A DNA stretch of 64,000 nt from Lachnoclostridium sp. An14 (lineage in GTDB: Bacteria > Bacillota > Clostridia > Lachnospirales > Lachnospiraceae). The stretch lies in assembly GCF_002160755.1 (NCBI RefSeq), contig NZ_NFLE01000006.1, positions 1 through 64,000 on the forward strand, given 5' to 3'. Under the pieces are notes generated by a model that searched no databases, was not told where the DNA came from, and was given only the letters and a program-made list of their open reading frames with translations. Every line of letters begins with the position of its first letter. The first letter of the stretch is position 1. The position numbers and the translations under genes are program-made. Below are positions 51,975 to 60,865 of the stretch, in pieces.

Positions 51975-53267
51975 TTATTTTTCTTCCTGCTCCTGTTCTT
52001 CCTCCTGCTCCGGAAGGTACAGGCGGACCTTGTCAATCCGGTTCTTATCCACCTGATCCACCACCAGGCGAATGCCGTCGCAGGTAACTTCCTCACCCTC
52101 CTCCGGAAGGTGATCCAGCAGGCCGATCACCAGCCCGCCGATGGAATCGTAGTCCTCCGACTCCAGTTTCAGCTCCAGGTCGTCGTTTAAGTCATCCAGT
52201 TTCATGGAACCTTCCACCAGATACTCCCGTTCTCCGACCTTCACAAGCTCCTCCTCCTCGTCCTCGTCGTACTCGTCGCGGATGTCTCCCACGATCTCCT
52301 CCAGAAGGTCCTCCAGAGTGATCAGTCCGGCGGTGGCGCCGTACTCGTCCAGCACGATCACGCAGTTGTTATTGGCGATCTCCCGCATTTCTGACATGAG
52401 CTCCGCGATTTTCTTATACTCATAGGTGTAGAGAGGCTGTCTCAGATAATTCCGGATGGAAAATCCATCCTTTTCCTCCATTAAAAGGAGGTCCTTTACG
52501 TTTATGATTCCAATTACGTTGTCCGTAGTCTCCTCGTAAACGGGCACTCTGGTATAGCGCTCCTGCCGGAACAGCTCCAGCAGCTCGTCATAGCTGGCGT
52601 TCACGTCGATCATCACCATGTCAATTCTGGGCACCATCACGTCCTTGGCGCGGGCGTCGCCGAAATCGAACACGTTATTGATCATTTTCTTCTCCTCGGA
52701 CTCGATCACGCCCTCCTCGTGGCTCACCTCCACGATGGTGCGCAGCTCGTCCTCGGTGATGGACTCCTGCTTTTTATGCGGATCCACCCGGAGCAGAAAC
52801 AGTACGCCCATGGACAGCTTGTTCATCACAAAGATAAACGGCGTGGCAACGATCATCAGCCAGTAGATGACGGTAGCGTAAGCCATGGAAAGCTGCTCCG
52901 CATAAAAAGTCGCCAGCGTTTTGGGAGTAATCTCGCCAAATACCAGAATAAGCAGGGTCAGGATACCTGTGGCAACCCCCACGACCTTATCCCCCCAGAG
53001 GTTGATCACCAGGGCAGTGGTCAGGGAGGAGGCGGACAGGTTCACGATGTTGTTCCCGATCAGGATCGCGCTCAGCAGCTTTCCAGGGTTCTCGATCACC
53101 TTCGCCAGTACCTGGGCACGCCGGTTCCCCGTCTCCGCCAGGGTCCGCACCCGCATTTTGTTTACAGTTGTAAGCGCCGTCTCCGCCGACGAGAAAAAGG
53201 CCGACAGCAACAACAGGACCACCACGATCAATAGCTGAGTCATGGCGCTCGCTTGGTTGGAATCCAA
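51975..53267 (-). CDS. CNNM/CorC-type (HlyC/CorC) membrane protein
   Basis: This approximately 430-aa hemolysin-family protein has a DUF21 membrane domain (first about 180 residues, with SAFFSSAETALTTVN), a CBS pair (VMVPRIDMVMIDVNASYDELLE, and later VLDEYGATAGLITLEDLLEEIVGDI) and a C-terminal CorC_HlyC domain (about 350-425). Homologues take part in magnesium or cobalt homeostasis. The C terminus is Glu/Gln-rich. The likely start is TTG 53267, ten bases after AGGAG; GTG 53276 is too close to that site and ATG 53243 has weak signals. Confidence 0.87.
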   Translation of the reverse strand: MDSNQASAMTQLLIVVVLLLLSAFFSSAETALTTVNKMRVRTLAETGNRRAQVLAKVIENPGKLLSAILIGNNIVNLSASSLTTALVINLWGDKVVGVATGILTLLILVFGEITPKTLATFYAEQLSMAYATVIYWLMIVATPFIFVMNKLSMGVLFLLRVDPHKKQESITEDELRTIVEVSHEEGVIESEEKKMINNVFDFGDARAKDVMVPRIDMVMIDVNASYDELLELFRQERYTRVPVYEETTDNVIGIINVKDLLLMEEKDGFSIRNYLRQPLYTYEYKKIAELMSEMREIANNNCVIVLDEYGATAGLITLEDLLEEIVGDIRDEYDEDEEEELVKVGEREYLVEGSMKLDDLNDDLELKLESEDYDSIGGLVIGLLDHLPEEGEEVTCDGIRLVVDQVDKNRIDKVRLYLPEQEEEQEQEEK

Positions 53268-53376
53268 AAAAATCACACTCCTATTTCATACATATTAAAT
53301 GGACGGCTCTGCCGCGCGGAGCCGCCATTGCTGAAATTGTACAGCAGCAGGGCTGTTCTGTCAAGCAAAGAGGCAT

Positions 53377-53799
53377 TTACTCCTTTGCCGGGTCGAACTT
53401 CAGGAACGGATAGGGCATCAGCTCGCCCACCGTGGTCTCCAGCAGATTTCCTTCCCCGCCGCAGATGTAAACCGGCGTATCCAGGCTCTCGCAGAACTCT
53501 CCCATCACCTGCCTGCAGGCGCCGCAGGGAGCCGCGTCCGCGTTTCCATTGCAAACCACCGCCAGAGCCGTATACGTCTGGCAGCCGTGCATCACCATGT
53601 TAAAAATGGCGTTTCTCTCCCCGCAGACCGTCAGCCCGTAGGAGACATTCTCGATGTTGCAGCCGCGGTAAATCACTCCGTCCGCCCCCATCACAGCCGC
53701 CCCCACCGGAAATTTAGAATAGGGGCTGTAGGAATTCTTCTGTCCTTCCCACGCCTCAGCAATCAGCTTATCTCTCAATTCTTCCTTCGTCATCTTCAT
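53377..53799 (-). CDS. cdd: Cytidine deaminase
   Basis: This 140-aa zinc enzyme deaminates cytidine and deoxycytidine. The N-terminal YSPYSKFPVGAAV, the zinc/catalytic motif CGERNAIF (C-x-E) and APCGACRQVMGEF are standard. It complements the nucleoside uptake operon at 27-34 kb functionally but is transcribed on its own, from a promoter at 53865-53893 through a leader with a GC-rich hairpin (AAGCCCC / GGGGCTT). Confidence 0.95.
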   Translation of the reverse strand: MKMTKEELRDKLIAEAWEGQKNSYSPYSKFPVGAAVMGADGVIYRGCNIENVSYGLTVCGERNAIFNMVMHGCQTYTALAVVCNGNADAAPCGACRQVMGEFCESLDTPVYICGGEGNLLETTVGELMPYPFLKFDPAKE

Positions 53800-53864
53800 C
53801 CTTCTCCTTACCTCTCAAAATTTAAGCCCCAAAACCCATAGCACCCCCTGGGGCTTATGGATGT

Positions 53865-53893
53865 ATTATAACCTACGGGGCGGAGTGTGGCAA
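53865..53893 (-). promoter_or_regulatory. cdd promoter
   Basis: TTGCCA (53893-53888), 17-bp spacer, TATAAT (53870-53865). The leader to ATG 53799 contains TAAGCCCC pairing with GGGGCTTA, followed by AATTTT, which may attenuate transcription. Confidence 0.65.
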
Positions 53894-53967
53894 TACGGAA
53901 ATGGAGAGCTTAACAGCTTATACACAAAGGAGCTGTTTCCTCTACCTCCAGTCTCTCCGGATGCAAA

Positions 53968-54091
53968 AAGTGTGCGCGGCAGCACACACCCGCGCCGGAG
54001 CGCGGCTGCGCCAGCAGTCATTTTCCTTTGCACAGAGTACGCCTCCCGCCAGAAACTTTTGTATCACAGGGAGCGCCGTTTCCCATGACGC
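53968..54091 (+). repeat. Serial-hairpin intergenic repeat, copy 6 (diverged)
   Basis: The first hairpin is altered (GTGTGC / GCACAC with a longer loop), CGCGC-CGGA-GCGCG is intact, the third is GGCTGC / GCAGTC, and the tail hairpin is partly decayed. It lies in the 406-bp gap between cdd and tuf; the rest of that gap holds the cdd promoter and a short AT-rich stretch after tuf with a weak hairpin (TTATCT / AGATAA). Confidence 0.85.
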
Positions 54092-54205
54092 AAAAAAGGC
54101 CGCCGCCCCGCCCTCCCATTCCGGAAGGCAAAGCGACAGCCCTTCTATTCCCGCTTGATCACAAATTATCTATACAGATAAAGTTTATTTAAAATTCGTC
54201 GAAAA

Positions 54206-55399
54206 TTACTCGATGATGCTTACAACTCTACCGGAACCAACGGTTCTGCCGCCCTCACGGATAGCGAAACGAAGACCCTGCTCCATAGCTACCGGGTGGA
54301 TCAGCTCAACGGTCATCTCAACGTTGTCGCCAGGCATACACATCTCGGTGCCAGCCGGAAGCTCGCAAACGCCGGTAACGTCAGTGGTTCTGAAGTAGAA
54401 CTGCGGACGATAGTTGTTGAAGAACGGAGTATGACGGCCACCCTCGTCCTTGGTCAGAACGTACACCTGAGCGGTGAACTTCTTGTGGCACTTTACAGAG
54501 CCCGGCTTAACCAGACACTGTCCACGCTCGATCTCGTTTCTCTGAACGCCACGAAGCAGAGCGCCGATGTTATCACCAGCCTGAGCCTCGTCAAGCAGCT
54601 TACGGAACATCTCGATACCAGTAACAACTACCTTACGAACGTCCTCGTGTACGCCTACGATCTCAACCTCGTCGGAGATGTGCAGGGTACCACGCTCTAC
54701 TCTACCAGTAGCAACGGTTCCACGGCCAGTGATGGAGAATACATCCTCAACAGGCATCAGGAACGGCTTGTCGGTGTCACGAACCGGATCCGGAACGTAG
54801 TTGTCAACAGCATCCATGAGCTCAAGGATCTTGTCGCCCCACTCGCTGGACGGATCCTCAAGAGCCTTCAGAGCGGAACCCTGGATGATCGGAGTGTCAT
54901 CGCCCGGGAACTCGTACTCGGTAAGCAGGTCTCTGATCTCCATCTCAACCAGCTCAAGCAGCTCCGGATCGTCAACCATGTCGCACTTGTTCATGAATAC
55001 AACGATGTACGGAACGCCTACCTGACGGGACAGAAGGATGTGCTCTCTGGTCTGAGCCATAACACCGTCGGTAGCAGCTACAACCAGGATAGCGCCGTCC
55101 ATCTGAGCAGCACCGGTGATCATGTTCTTTACGTAGTCAGCATGGCCGGGGCAGTCAACGTGAGCATAGTGTCTCTTGTTGCTCTCGTACTCAACGTGTG
55201 CGGTAGAGATGGTGATTCCACGCTCTCTCTCCTCCGGAGCCTTGTCGATGTTCTCGAAAGCTACGGCCTCGCCGGTACCTAATCTCTCGTGCAGAACCTT
55301 CGTGATAGCAGCCGTTAAAGTGGTTTTACCATGGTCAACGTGGCCAATGGTACCAATGTTACAATGCGGTTTCGTTCTTTCAAACTTAGCTTTAGCCAT
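54206..55399 (-). CDS. tuf: Elongation factor Tu
   Basis: This 397-aa GTPase delivers aminoacyl-tRNA to the ribosome. G1 [11 protein letters not shown]3 [12 protein letters not shown] and G4 NKCDMVDD are intact, and the sequence is typical throughout. It has its own promoter (55465-55493) and AAGGAGG before the ATG. Codon usage is strongly biased, as expected for a highly expressed gene. A long open frame on the other strand is an artefact. Confidence 0.98.
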   Translation of the reverse strand: MAKAKFERTKPHCNIGTIGHVDHGKTTLTAAITKVLHERLGTGEAVAFENIDKAPEERERGITISTAHVEYESNKRHYAHVDCPGHADYVKNMITGAAQMDGAILVVAATDGVMAQTREHILLSRQVGVPYIVVFMNKCDMVDDPELLELVEMEIRDLLTEYEFPGDDTPIIQGSALKALEDPSSEWGDKILELMDAVDNYVPDPVRDTDKPFLMPVEDVFSITGRGTVATGRVERGTLHISDEVEIVGVHEDVRKVVVTGIEMFRKLLDEAQAGDNIGALLRGVQRNEIERGQCLVKPGSVKCHKKFTAQVYVLTKDEGGRHTPFFNNYRPQFYFRTTDVTGVCELPAGTEMCMPGDNVEMTVELIHPVAMEQGLRFAIREGGRTVGSGRVVSIIE

Positions 55400-55464
55400 T
55401 TTATAACGTCCTCCTTAAATTTGCACCCTTCAGGGCTATTTAGTTATTATCTAGGCTGTCTATA

Positions 55465-55493
55465 ATTATATTCGATTTGAATACTTATTTCAA
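55465..55493 (-). promoter_or_regulatory. tuf promoter
   Basis: TTGAAA (55493-55488), 17-bp spacer, TATAAT (55470-55465), about 65 bp upstream of the tuf ATG, so tuf can be transcribed apart from fusA. A GC-rich hairpin (CGCGGC / GCCGCG) lies between the fusA stop and this promoter. Confidence 0.75.
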
Positions 55494-55554
55494 GCCTAAT
55501 TTCATGAGGTTTCGCGGCCCGGACAGAGCCGCGGCCCCCTAAAAAACAGGTTAA

Positions 55555-57675
55555 TTACTTACCTTTTCTCTCGCTCAGCACCTTCTCCTGTACGCTCTTG
55601 GGTACGGGCTCGTACTTATCGAAGAACATGGAGTAGTTTCCACGGCCCTGCGTTCTGGAACGAAGGTCGGTGGAGTAGCCGAACATCTCGGACAACGGAA
55701 CGAATGCCTTAACCATCTTTCCGCCGCCTACATCGTCCATACCCTCGATACGGCCACGACGGGAGTTGATGTCTCCGATTACGTCGCCCATGTATTCCTC
55801 AGGCATGGTTACCTCTACCTTCATGATCGGCTCAAGCAGGATCGCGCCCGCCTTCTGCATGGCCTCCTTGAACGCCAGGGATCCGGCGATGTGGAATGCC
55901 ATCTCAGAGGAGTCTACCTCGTGGTAGGAACCGTCAAATACGGTAGCGTGTACGCCCAGCACCGGGAATCCGCCGAGGATACCTGCCTTAGCAGCCTCCT
56001 CGATACCCTCTCCAACTGCCGGGATGTACTCCTTCGGGATCGCGCCGCCCACAACGGAGGAATCAAACTTGAAGGTCTCCTCTGCGTTGGCGTCCATCGG
56101 CTCGAAGTGTACTTTACAGTGTCCGTACTGTCCACGTCCACCGGACTGCTTCGCGTACTTGCTGTCCACGTCCACAGCCTTGGTGAAGGTCTCTTTGTAA
56201 GCAACCTGAGGCGCGCCTACGTTTGCCTCTACGTTGAACTCACGGAGCAGACGGTCTACGATGATCTCCAGGTGAAGCTCACCCATACCGGAGATGATGG
56301 TCTGACCAGTCTCCTGATCGGTTCTCGCGCGGAAGGTCGGGTCCTCCTCAGCCAGCTTTGCGAGGGCTTCGCCCATCTTGCCCTGGCCAGCCTTGGTCTT
56401 GGGCTCGATCGCGATGTCGATAACCGGCTCCGGGAACTCCATGGACTCCAGGATTACCGGATGCTGCTCATCGCAGATGGTGTCGCCGGTGGTGGAAATC
56501 TTAAAGCCTACAGCAGCGGCGATGTCGCCGGAGTAAACCTTGTCGATCTCCTGTCTCTTATTTGCGTGCATCTGCACGATACGTCCAACACGCTCTTTCT
56601 TGCCCTTTGTCGCGTTCAGCACGTAGGAACCGGAATTCATGGTACCGGAGTATACGCGGAAGAACGCCAGCTTTCCAACGAACGGGTCGGTCATGATCTT
56701 AAATACGAGAGCGGAGAACGGCTCCTCGTCAGAGGAATGTCTCTCGATCTCATTGCCGTCCATATCAACACCCTTGATAGCCGGGATGTCGGTCGGGGCC
56801 GGCATGAACTCCAGAATCGCATCCAGAAGTTTCTGTACGCCCTTGTTTCTGTAAGCGGAGCCGCAGCATACCGGGATAGCGGTACACTCGCAGGTGGCCT
56901 TTCTTAAGACCTTCTTCATCTCCTCTACAGAAGGCTCCTCGCCCTCCAGATACATCATCATCAGATCGTCATCCAGCTCGCAGATCTTCTCAACCAGCTC
57001 AGAATGATAAAGCTCAGCCTCATCCTTCATGTCGTCCGGGATCTCCACGATGCTGATGTCGTCGCCCTTCTCATCGTTGTAGATGTAGGCTCTCATCTCG
57101 AACAGGTCGATGATTCCCTTGAACTCATCTTCCTTGCCGATGGGGAGCTGCAGGCAGATGGCATTCTTGCCAAGTCTGGTGCGGATCTGATCTACAGCGT
57201 TGTAGAAGTCTGCGCCGAGGATGTCCATCTTATTGATGAAAGCCATTCTCGGTACGTTATAGGTGTCAGCCTGACGCCATACGTTCTCGGACTGGGGCTC
57301 AACACCGCCCTTTGCACAGAAAACGCCTACGGCGCCGTCAAGCACACGCAGGGAACGCTCAACCTCTACCGTAAAGTCAACGTGTCCAGGAGTATCAATG
57401 ATGTTGATACGATGCTCCAGGGCGCCCGGCTTCGGCTTGCAGTTCTCCTCCAGGGTCCAATGGCAGGTGGTAGCTGCAGAAGTAATAGTAATTCCTCTCT
57501 CCTGCTCCTGCTCCATCCAGTCCATGGTAGCGTTGCCTTCGTGAGTATTACCAATCTTATAGTTTACACCAGTGTAATACAGGATACGCTCAGTCAGTGT
57601 GGTCTTACCCGCATCGATATGAGCCATAATACCGATATTCCTGGTTCTCTCCAATGGATATTCTCTTCCAGCCAA
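55555..57675 (-). CDS. fusA: Elongation factor G
   Basis: This 706-aa translocase GTPase has [14 protein letters not shown] (G1), [11 protein letters not shown] (G3) and [10 protein letters not shown] (G4), followed by domains II-V ([13 protein letters not shown] in domain III/IV area, RRGRIEGM in domain V). It is the housekeeping EF-G by context: 21 bp downstream of rpsG in the str operon. Confidence 0.98.
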   Translation of the reverse strand: MAGREYPLERTRNIGIMAHIDAGKTTLTERILYYTGVNYKIGNTHEGNATMDWMEQEQERGITITSAATTCHWTLEENCKPKPGALEHRINIIDTPGHVDFTVEVERSLRVLDGAVGVFCAKGGVEPQSENVWRQADTYNVPRMAFINKMDILGADFYNAVDQIRTRLGKNAICLQLPIGKEDEFKGIIDLFEMRAYIYNDEKGDDISIVEIPDDMKDEAELYHSELVEKICELDDDLMMMYLEGEEPSVEEMKKVLRKATCECTAIPVCCGSAYRNKGVQKLLDAILEFMPAPTDIPAIKGVDMDGNEIERHSSDEEPFSALVFKIMTDPFVGKLAFFRVYSGTMNSGSYVLNATKGKKERVGRIVQMHANKRQEIDKVYSGDIAAAVGFKISTTGDTICDEQHPVILESMEFPEPVIDIAIEPKTKAGQGKMGEALAKLAEEDPTFRARTDQETGQTIISGMGELHLEIIVDRLLREFNVEANVGAPQVAYKETFTKAVDVDSKYAKQSGGRGQYGHCKVHFEPMDANAEETFKFDSSVVGGAIPKEYIPAVGEGIEEAAKAGILGGFPVLGVHATVFDGSYHEVDSSEMAFHIAGSLAFKEAMQKAGAILLEPIMKVEVTMPEEYMGDVIGDINSRRGRIEGMDDVGGGKMVKAFVPLSEMFGYSTDLRSRTQGRGNYSMFFDKYEPVPKSVQEKVLSERKGK

Positions 57676-57696
57676 GGTCTTTTCCTCCTATGATAA

Positions 57697-58167
57697 TTAG
57701 AAGCGATAGTGTGCAAATGCCTTGTTTGCCTCTGCCATCTTGTGCATATCTTCTTTTCTCTTCACAGATGCGCCAGTGTTGTTTGCGGCATCCATGATCT
57801 CGTTGGCCAGTCTCTCCTCCTGAGTCTTCTCGCCTCTCTTACGGGAGAACATGGTCAGCCAACGAAGCGCTAACGCCTGTCTTCTCTCCGGCTTAACCTC
57901 GATCGGCACCTGATAGGTAGCGCCGCCGATACGTTTTGCCTTTACCTCAAGTACAGGCATGATGTTGTTCATTGCTTCCTCAAATACCTCTACGGCATCC
58001 TTTCCGGTCTTCTCTGCGACACGGTTAAATGCGCCGTAAACGATCTTCTGAGCAACACCCTTCTTACCATCCAGCATGATGTTGTTTACCAGCTTGGTCA
58101 CAACCTTGTTGTTGTAAATCGGGTCTGCCAGAACGTCTCTTTTCTGAGTATGTCCTTTACGTGGCAC
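57697..58167 (-). CDS. rpsG: 30S ribosomal protein S7
   Basis: This 156-aa primary 16S rRNA-binding protein starts [20 protein letters not shown] and carries the usual [16 protein letters not shown] and the C-terminal [12 protein letters not shown]. It is the second gene of the str operon, between rpsL and fusA. RBS AAGGAGG. Confidence 0.98.
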   Translation of the reverse strand: MPRKGHTQKRDVLADPIYNNKVVTKLVNNIMLDGKKGVAQKIVYGAFNRVAEKTGKDAVEVFEEAMNNIMPVLEVKAKRIGGATYQVPIEVKPERRQALALRWLTMFSRKRGEKTQEERLANEIMDAANNTGASVKRKEDMHKMAEANKAFAHYRF

Positions 58168-58324
58168 GTTACTTCCCTCCTTAATATTACCGCCTTGTTC
58201 GCGGCGTACTTAATTCCTCGGTACTCACACATTCTGTGTGTGTTCGTGCTCGGTTCCTGATCTATAATCCTGCAACCTACAGGTCAATATCAAAAGGTCC
58301 GGCACTGATTTCGCTTAACGCGAA

Positions 58325-58744
58325 TTATTTTTTCTCTTTCGGTCTCTTAGCGCCGTACTTGGAACGAGCCTGTTTCCTGTTAGCAACGCCTGCGGTATCC
58401 AGAGTTCCTCTGATGATGTGGTATCTGGTACCAGGTAAGTCTTTTACACGTCCGCCACGGATCAGCACTACGCTATGCTCCTGCAGGTTGTGTCCCTCGC
58501 CCGGAATGTAGCTAGTAACCTCGATGCCGTTGGAAAGGCGTACTCTGGCGATCTTTCTGAGAGCAGAGTTCGGTTTCTTCGGGGTAGCGGTCTTTACAGC
58601 GGTGCACACGCCACGCTTCTGCGGAGCAGACTCATTGGTTGCGCGCTTCTGTAAGGAGTTGTAGCCCTTCTGAAGAGCCGGAGCGGTAGATTTCTTTACT
58701 GCTGTCTGTCTTCCCTTTCTAACTAACTGGTTAAATGTTGGCAT
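58325..58744 (-). CDS. rpsL: 30S ribosomal protein S12
   Basis: This 139-aa protein starts [13 protein letters not shown]; decoding-centre segments [15 protein letters not shown] and [27 protein letters not shown] are conserved. The GTG at 58753 is part of the AGGAGGTG ribosome binding site, so ATG 58744 is the start. It heads the str operon from a strong promoter (58838-58866). The Lys residues of KPNS and the RVKDLPG stretch match the streptomycin-sensitive form. Confidence 0.98.
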   Translation of the reverse strand: MPTFNQLVRKGRQTAVKKSTAPALQKGYNSLQKRATNESAPQKRGVCTAVKTATPKKPNSALRKIARVRLSNGIEVTSYIPGEGHNLQEHSVVLIRGGRVKDLPGTRYHIIRGTLDTAGVANRKQARSKYGAKRPKEKK

Positions 58745-58837
58745 TCTTTTCACCTCCTGTGATATTGTCTGTGGTTGCGCTTTTTGTTCAGCGTATTTTT
58801 GCGCACTAAAACACTACGTGTGTTTGCACGCTTACTT

Positions 58838-58866
58838 ATTATATCTACATTGTTTTTTTGTGTCAA
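58838..58866 (-). promoter_or_regulatory. str operon (rpsL) promoter
   Basis: Perfect consensus: TTGACA (58866-58861), 17-bp spacer, TATAAT (58843-58838). The leader to rpsL is about 85 nt. Confidence 0.85.
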
Positions 58867-58968
58867 GGAGTTTTTCCGCGAAAATACGTGAAAAATACGA
58901 AACTTTTCAGGGACTTTTCAAGGATTTTACAAAAAGAGCCGGCAGGAAGGCCATTCCTCGTTCCCGTC

Positions 58969-58997
58969 TTGCGCGGACGGAGGAAAAACGGTATACT
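58969..58997 (+). promoter_or_regulatory. Promoter of the 2-hydroxyacid dehydrogenase gene
   Basis: TTGCGC (58969-58974), 17-bp spacer, TATACT (58992-58997), 37 bp before the ATG at 59035. It is divergent from the str promoter. Confidence 0.6.
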
Positions 58998-59034
58998 GGA
59001 ACATATAAAATCACTGAAAAAGGAGACTGTACAA

Positions 59035-59979
59035 ATGAAATTAGTTATCATTGAGCCCCTGGGGGTTGAGGACGAGAAACTGCTCTCCATGGCCGCCGAG
59101 GCACTCCCGGATTCCCTGGAGATCCAGTATTTTGACACCAGGACCACGGACACGGCGGAGTTAATCGCCAGAGGAAAGGACGCGGACATCATCGCCGTCT
59201 CCAACCTGCCCTTAAACGCCGACGTGATCAACGGCTGTGAAAACTTAAAAATGCTGGCCGTGGCCTTCACCGGCACCGACCACATCGCCATGGACGCCTG
59301 CCGGGCGAAGGGCGTCACCGTCTGCAACTGCTCTGGCTACTCCAACGCCGCCGTTTCCGACCTGGTATTCGGAATGATCGTGGCTCTCTACCGCCGGATG
59401 ATCGCCTGCGACCGCGTTGTACGGGAAGGGGGCACCAAGGACGGGCTCATCGGCTTTGAAATGGAAGGAAAGAAGTTCGGCGTGGTGGGAACGGGAGCCA
59501 TCGGCCTGAAGGTGGCGGCCATCGCCCAGGCTTTCGGCTGCCAGGTGTACGCCTACAGCCGTACGAAAAAAGACATCCCCGGCATCACCTATGTGGATCT
59601 GGACACCCTGCTTTCCACCTGTGACATCGTCTCCCTGCACACCCCGTTAAATGACGCCACCCGCGGCATGATCGGAAAAGAGCAGCTGGCCCTGATGAAA
59701 CCAAACGCCATCTTAATCAACACCGCCCGCGGCCCGGTAGTGGACAGCGCCGCCCTGGCCGAGGCCTTAAACAGCGGAAAGATCGCCGGAGCCGGCATCG
59801 ACGTATTCGAGGGAGAGCCGCCCATCGCCAAAGATCATCCGCTCCTCACCGCGAAAAACGTGATCGCCACCCCCCACGTGGCCTTTGCCACCAAGGAGGC
59901 TCTGGTAAAACGGGCTGTGATCGTCTTTGACAACATCGTGAAATGGATGGACGGGACTCCGCAGAATGTAATTAAATAA
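59035..59979 (+). CDS. NAD-dependent D-2-hydroxyacid dehydrogenase family protein
   Basis: This 314-aa oxidoreductase reduces a 2-keto acid or oxidises a 2-hydroxy acid; the substrate cannot be read. The Rossmann motif GVVGTGAIGLKVA is at about residues 149-161, the catalytic Arg in NTARGPVVD, Glu in FEGEPP and His in ATPHVAF. ATG 59035 has AAAGGAG; the longer frame to 58858 includes the promoter and is rejected. It lies alone on the + strand between the str operon and the iron-type locus, interrupting the usual rpoC-rpsL neighbourhood. Confidence 0.9.
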   Translation: MKLVIIEPLGVEDEKLLSMAAEALPDSLEIQYFDTRTTDTAELIARGKDADIIAVSNLPLNADVINGCENLKMLAVAFTGTDHIAMDACRAKGVTVCNCSGYSNAAVSDLVFGMIVALYRRMIACDRVVREGGTKDGLIGFEMEGKKFGVVGTGAIGLKVAAIAQAFGCQVYAYSRTKKDIPGITYVDLDTLLSTCDIVSLHTPLNDATRGMIGKEQLALMKPNAILINTARGPVVDSAALAEALNSGKIAGAGIDVFEGEPPIAKDHPLLTAKNVIATPHVAFATKEALVKRAVIVFDNIVKWMDGTPQNVIK

Positions 59980-60017
59980 AAACGGGATTATATGGATAAG
60001 AAGTAAATCTTTCCATG

Positions 60018-60067
60018 AAAAAACGAAAGAACGGCCGGGTGCTTGCATTCCCGGCCGTTCTTTCGTT
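60018..60067 (-). terminator. Intrinsic terminator of small RNA A
   Basis: An 18-bp stem (60022-60039 with 60050-60067; core GAACGGCCGGG / CCCGGCCGTTC) has a 10-nt loop and is followed on the minus strand by TTTTTTC-type sequence. It may also end the convergent dehydrogenase transcript. Confidence 0.88.
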
Positions 60068-60184
60068 CATGAGGGGTTAGAAGTATGAGAGTATTCTCTC
60101 TACAAAATTAGGATTGGCATATCCTCTATACAATCGTTATCGCCGGAGGCGTTTTCCTGTGAACGCCCTGTGTTCCCTTGCGAT
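60018..60184 (-). ncRNA. Small RNA A, probable Fur-controlled (paralogue of small RNA B)
   Basis: A transcript of about 165 nt is predicted between a promoter (TTGACA, 17 bp, TATACT) and an intrinsic terminator. It has no ORF above a few codons. Structure: 5' hairpin GGCGTT / AACGCC, a block identical to RNA B (60104-60134), a small GAGAG / CTCTC hairpin, a 28-nt block identical to RNA B (60067-60094) with the C-rich CTTCTAACCCCTCATGA, and the terminator. The C-rich part could pair with purine-rich ribosome binding sites. Target genes unknown. Confidence 0.75.
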
Positions 60185-60190
60185 GATGAG

Positions 60191-60240
60191 AGTATAGCAT
60201 ATTGGAAATTGTTTGTCAATGATTTTGAGAATTATTTTCA
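60191..60240 (-). promoter_or_regulatory. Promoter and Fur-like box of small RNA A
   Basis: -10 TATACT (60196-60191), 17-bp spacer, -35 TTGACA (60219-60214). A 7-1-7 palindrome, minus-strand TGAAAATAATTCTCA (60240-60226), matches 12 of 14 defined positions of TGATAATNATTATCA and lies 6 bp upstream of the -35. Confidence 0.8.
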
Positions 60241-60314
60241 AATTATTTTCCTGTGCTACTTTCTCGCGTTCCCGGACGTTTTTAGAGCCCGGCGGCAGCT
60301 CCCTCACGTTCCCC

Positions 60315-60478
60315 AAAACGTAAGAGCAGCCGGGCGCTTGCATTCCCGGCTGCTCTACTCATGAGGGGTTAGAAGTATGAGAGTATCACTCTCGTCAAAA
60401 ATTAGGATTGGCATATCCTCTATACAATATTCATCGCCGGAGGCGTTCTCCTGTCAACGCCCTTTGTTTCCCTGCGAT
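60315..60478 (-). ncRNA. Small RNA B, probable Fur-controlled (paralogue of small RNA A)
   Basis: A transcript of about 165 nt runs from promoter TTGACA-17-TATAGT to a hairpin terminator (AGAGCAGCCGGG / CCCGGCTGCTCT, 60323-60356) followed by TTACGTTTT. It shares two long identical blocks with RNA A (60359-60386 and 60398-60428) and the GGCGTT / AACGCC hairpin; terminator stems differ but the loop AATGCAAGC is kept. A 19-codon frame (MPILIFDESD...) exists here but breaks after six codons in RNA A, so a non-coding role is favoured. Confidence 0.75.
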
Positions 60479-60484
60479 GGTTAT

Positions 60485-60534
60485 ACTATAGCATACTTGT
60501 TTTTGTATGTCAAGCATTTTGATAATGATTTTCA
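60485..60534 (-). promoter_or_regulatory. Promoter and Fur-like box of small RNA B
   Basis: -10 TATAGT (60490-60485), 17-bp spacer, -35 TTGACA (60513-60508). Minus-strand TGAAAATCATTATCA (60534-60520) matches 13 of 14 defined positions of the Fur-box core and is again 6 bp upstream of the -35. Confidence 0.82.
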
Positions 60535-60542
60535 AATTCGTT

Positions 60543-60716
60543 TTAAGCTTTATGTTCCGTGCTCTCCGAACCACCGTGTCCGCAGCCGCAGCTCCCTCCG
60601 CAACTACTGCATCCACAGCAGGTCTTTCCTTCTTTTTTATCCTTCACCAGTTTCCGCACCACCAACACCACACAGGCAGCGATGATGACCAACAGTAAAA
60701 TATCAATGGGATTCAC
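60543..60716 (-). CDS. FeoB-associated Cys-rich membrane protein
   Basis: This 57-aa protein starts at GTG 60716 (GGAGGG eight bases upstream). One transmembrane helix (IDILLLVIIAACVVLVV) is followed by a Lys-rich stretch and the metal-binding-like CCGCSSCGGSCGCG, ending in a His/Glu-containing tail. This is the pattern of the small proteins encoded beside FeoB, thought to aid ferrous iron uptake. FeoA and FeoB are not in the window, so this is a detached copy. Its promoter has the same Fur-like box layout as the two small RNAs. Confidence 0.88.
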   Translation of the reverse strand: MNPIDILLLVIIAACVVLVVRKLVKDKKEGKTCCGCSSCGGSCGCGHGGSESTEHKA

Positions 60717-60746
60717 AGCGCACCCTCCTCTCCTGTTTTTGAGGAT

Positions 60747-60796
60747 ACTATACACCTTTAGTAGGGAATTGTCAATGTTTTTGATAATGGTTTTCA
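60747..60796 (-). promoter_or_regulatory. Promoter and Fur-like box of the Cys-rich membrane protein gene
   Basis: -10 TATAGT (60752-60747), 17-bp spacer, -35 TTGACA (60775-60770). Minus-strand TGAAAACCATTATCA (60796-60782) matches 12 of 14 defined Fur-box positions, 6 bp upstream of the -35, exactly as for RNAs A and B. Confidence 0.8.
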
Positions 60797-60865
60797 TTAA
60801 CTACTTTTTTCCTGTCATCTCTCCCTGACAAATTTCCCAAATTCCCCATATTTCCCATATACGCC

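Noticed and set aside
60315-60410. Small peptide gene in RNA B (19 codons, MPILIFDESD...)
   Set aside because: The ATG is only one base after the AGAGGAT sequence, and the frame is broken after six codons in the otherwise conserved RNA A.
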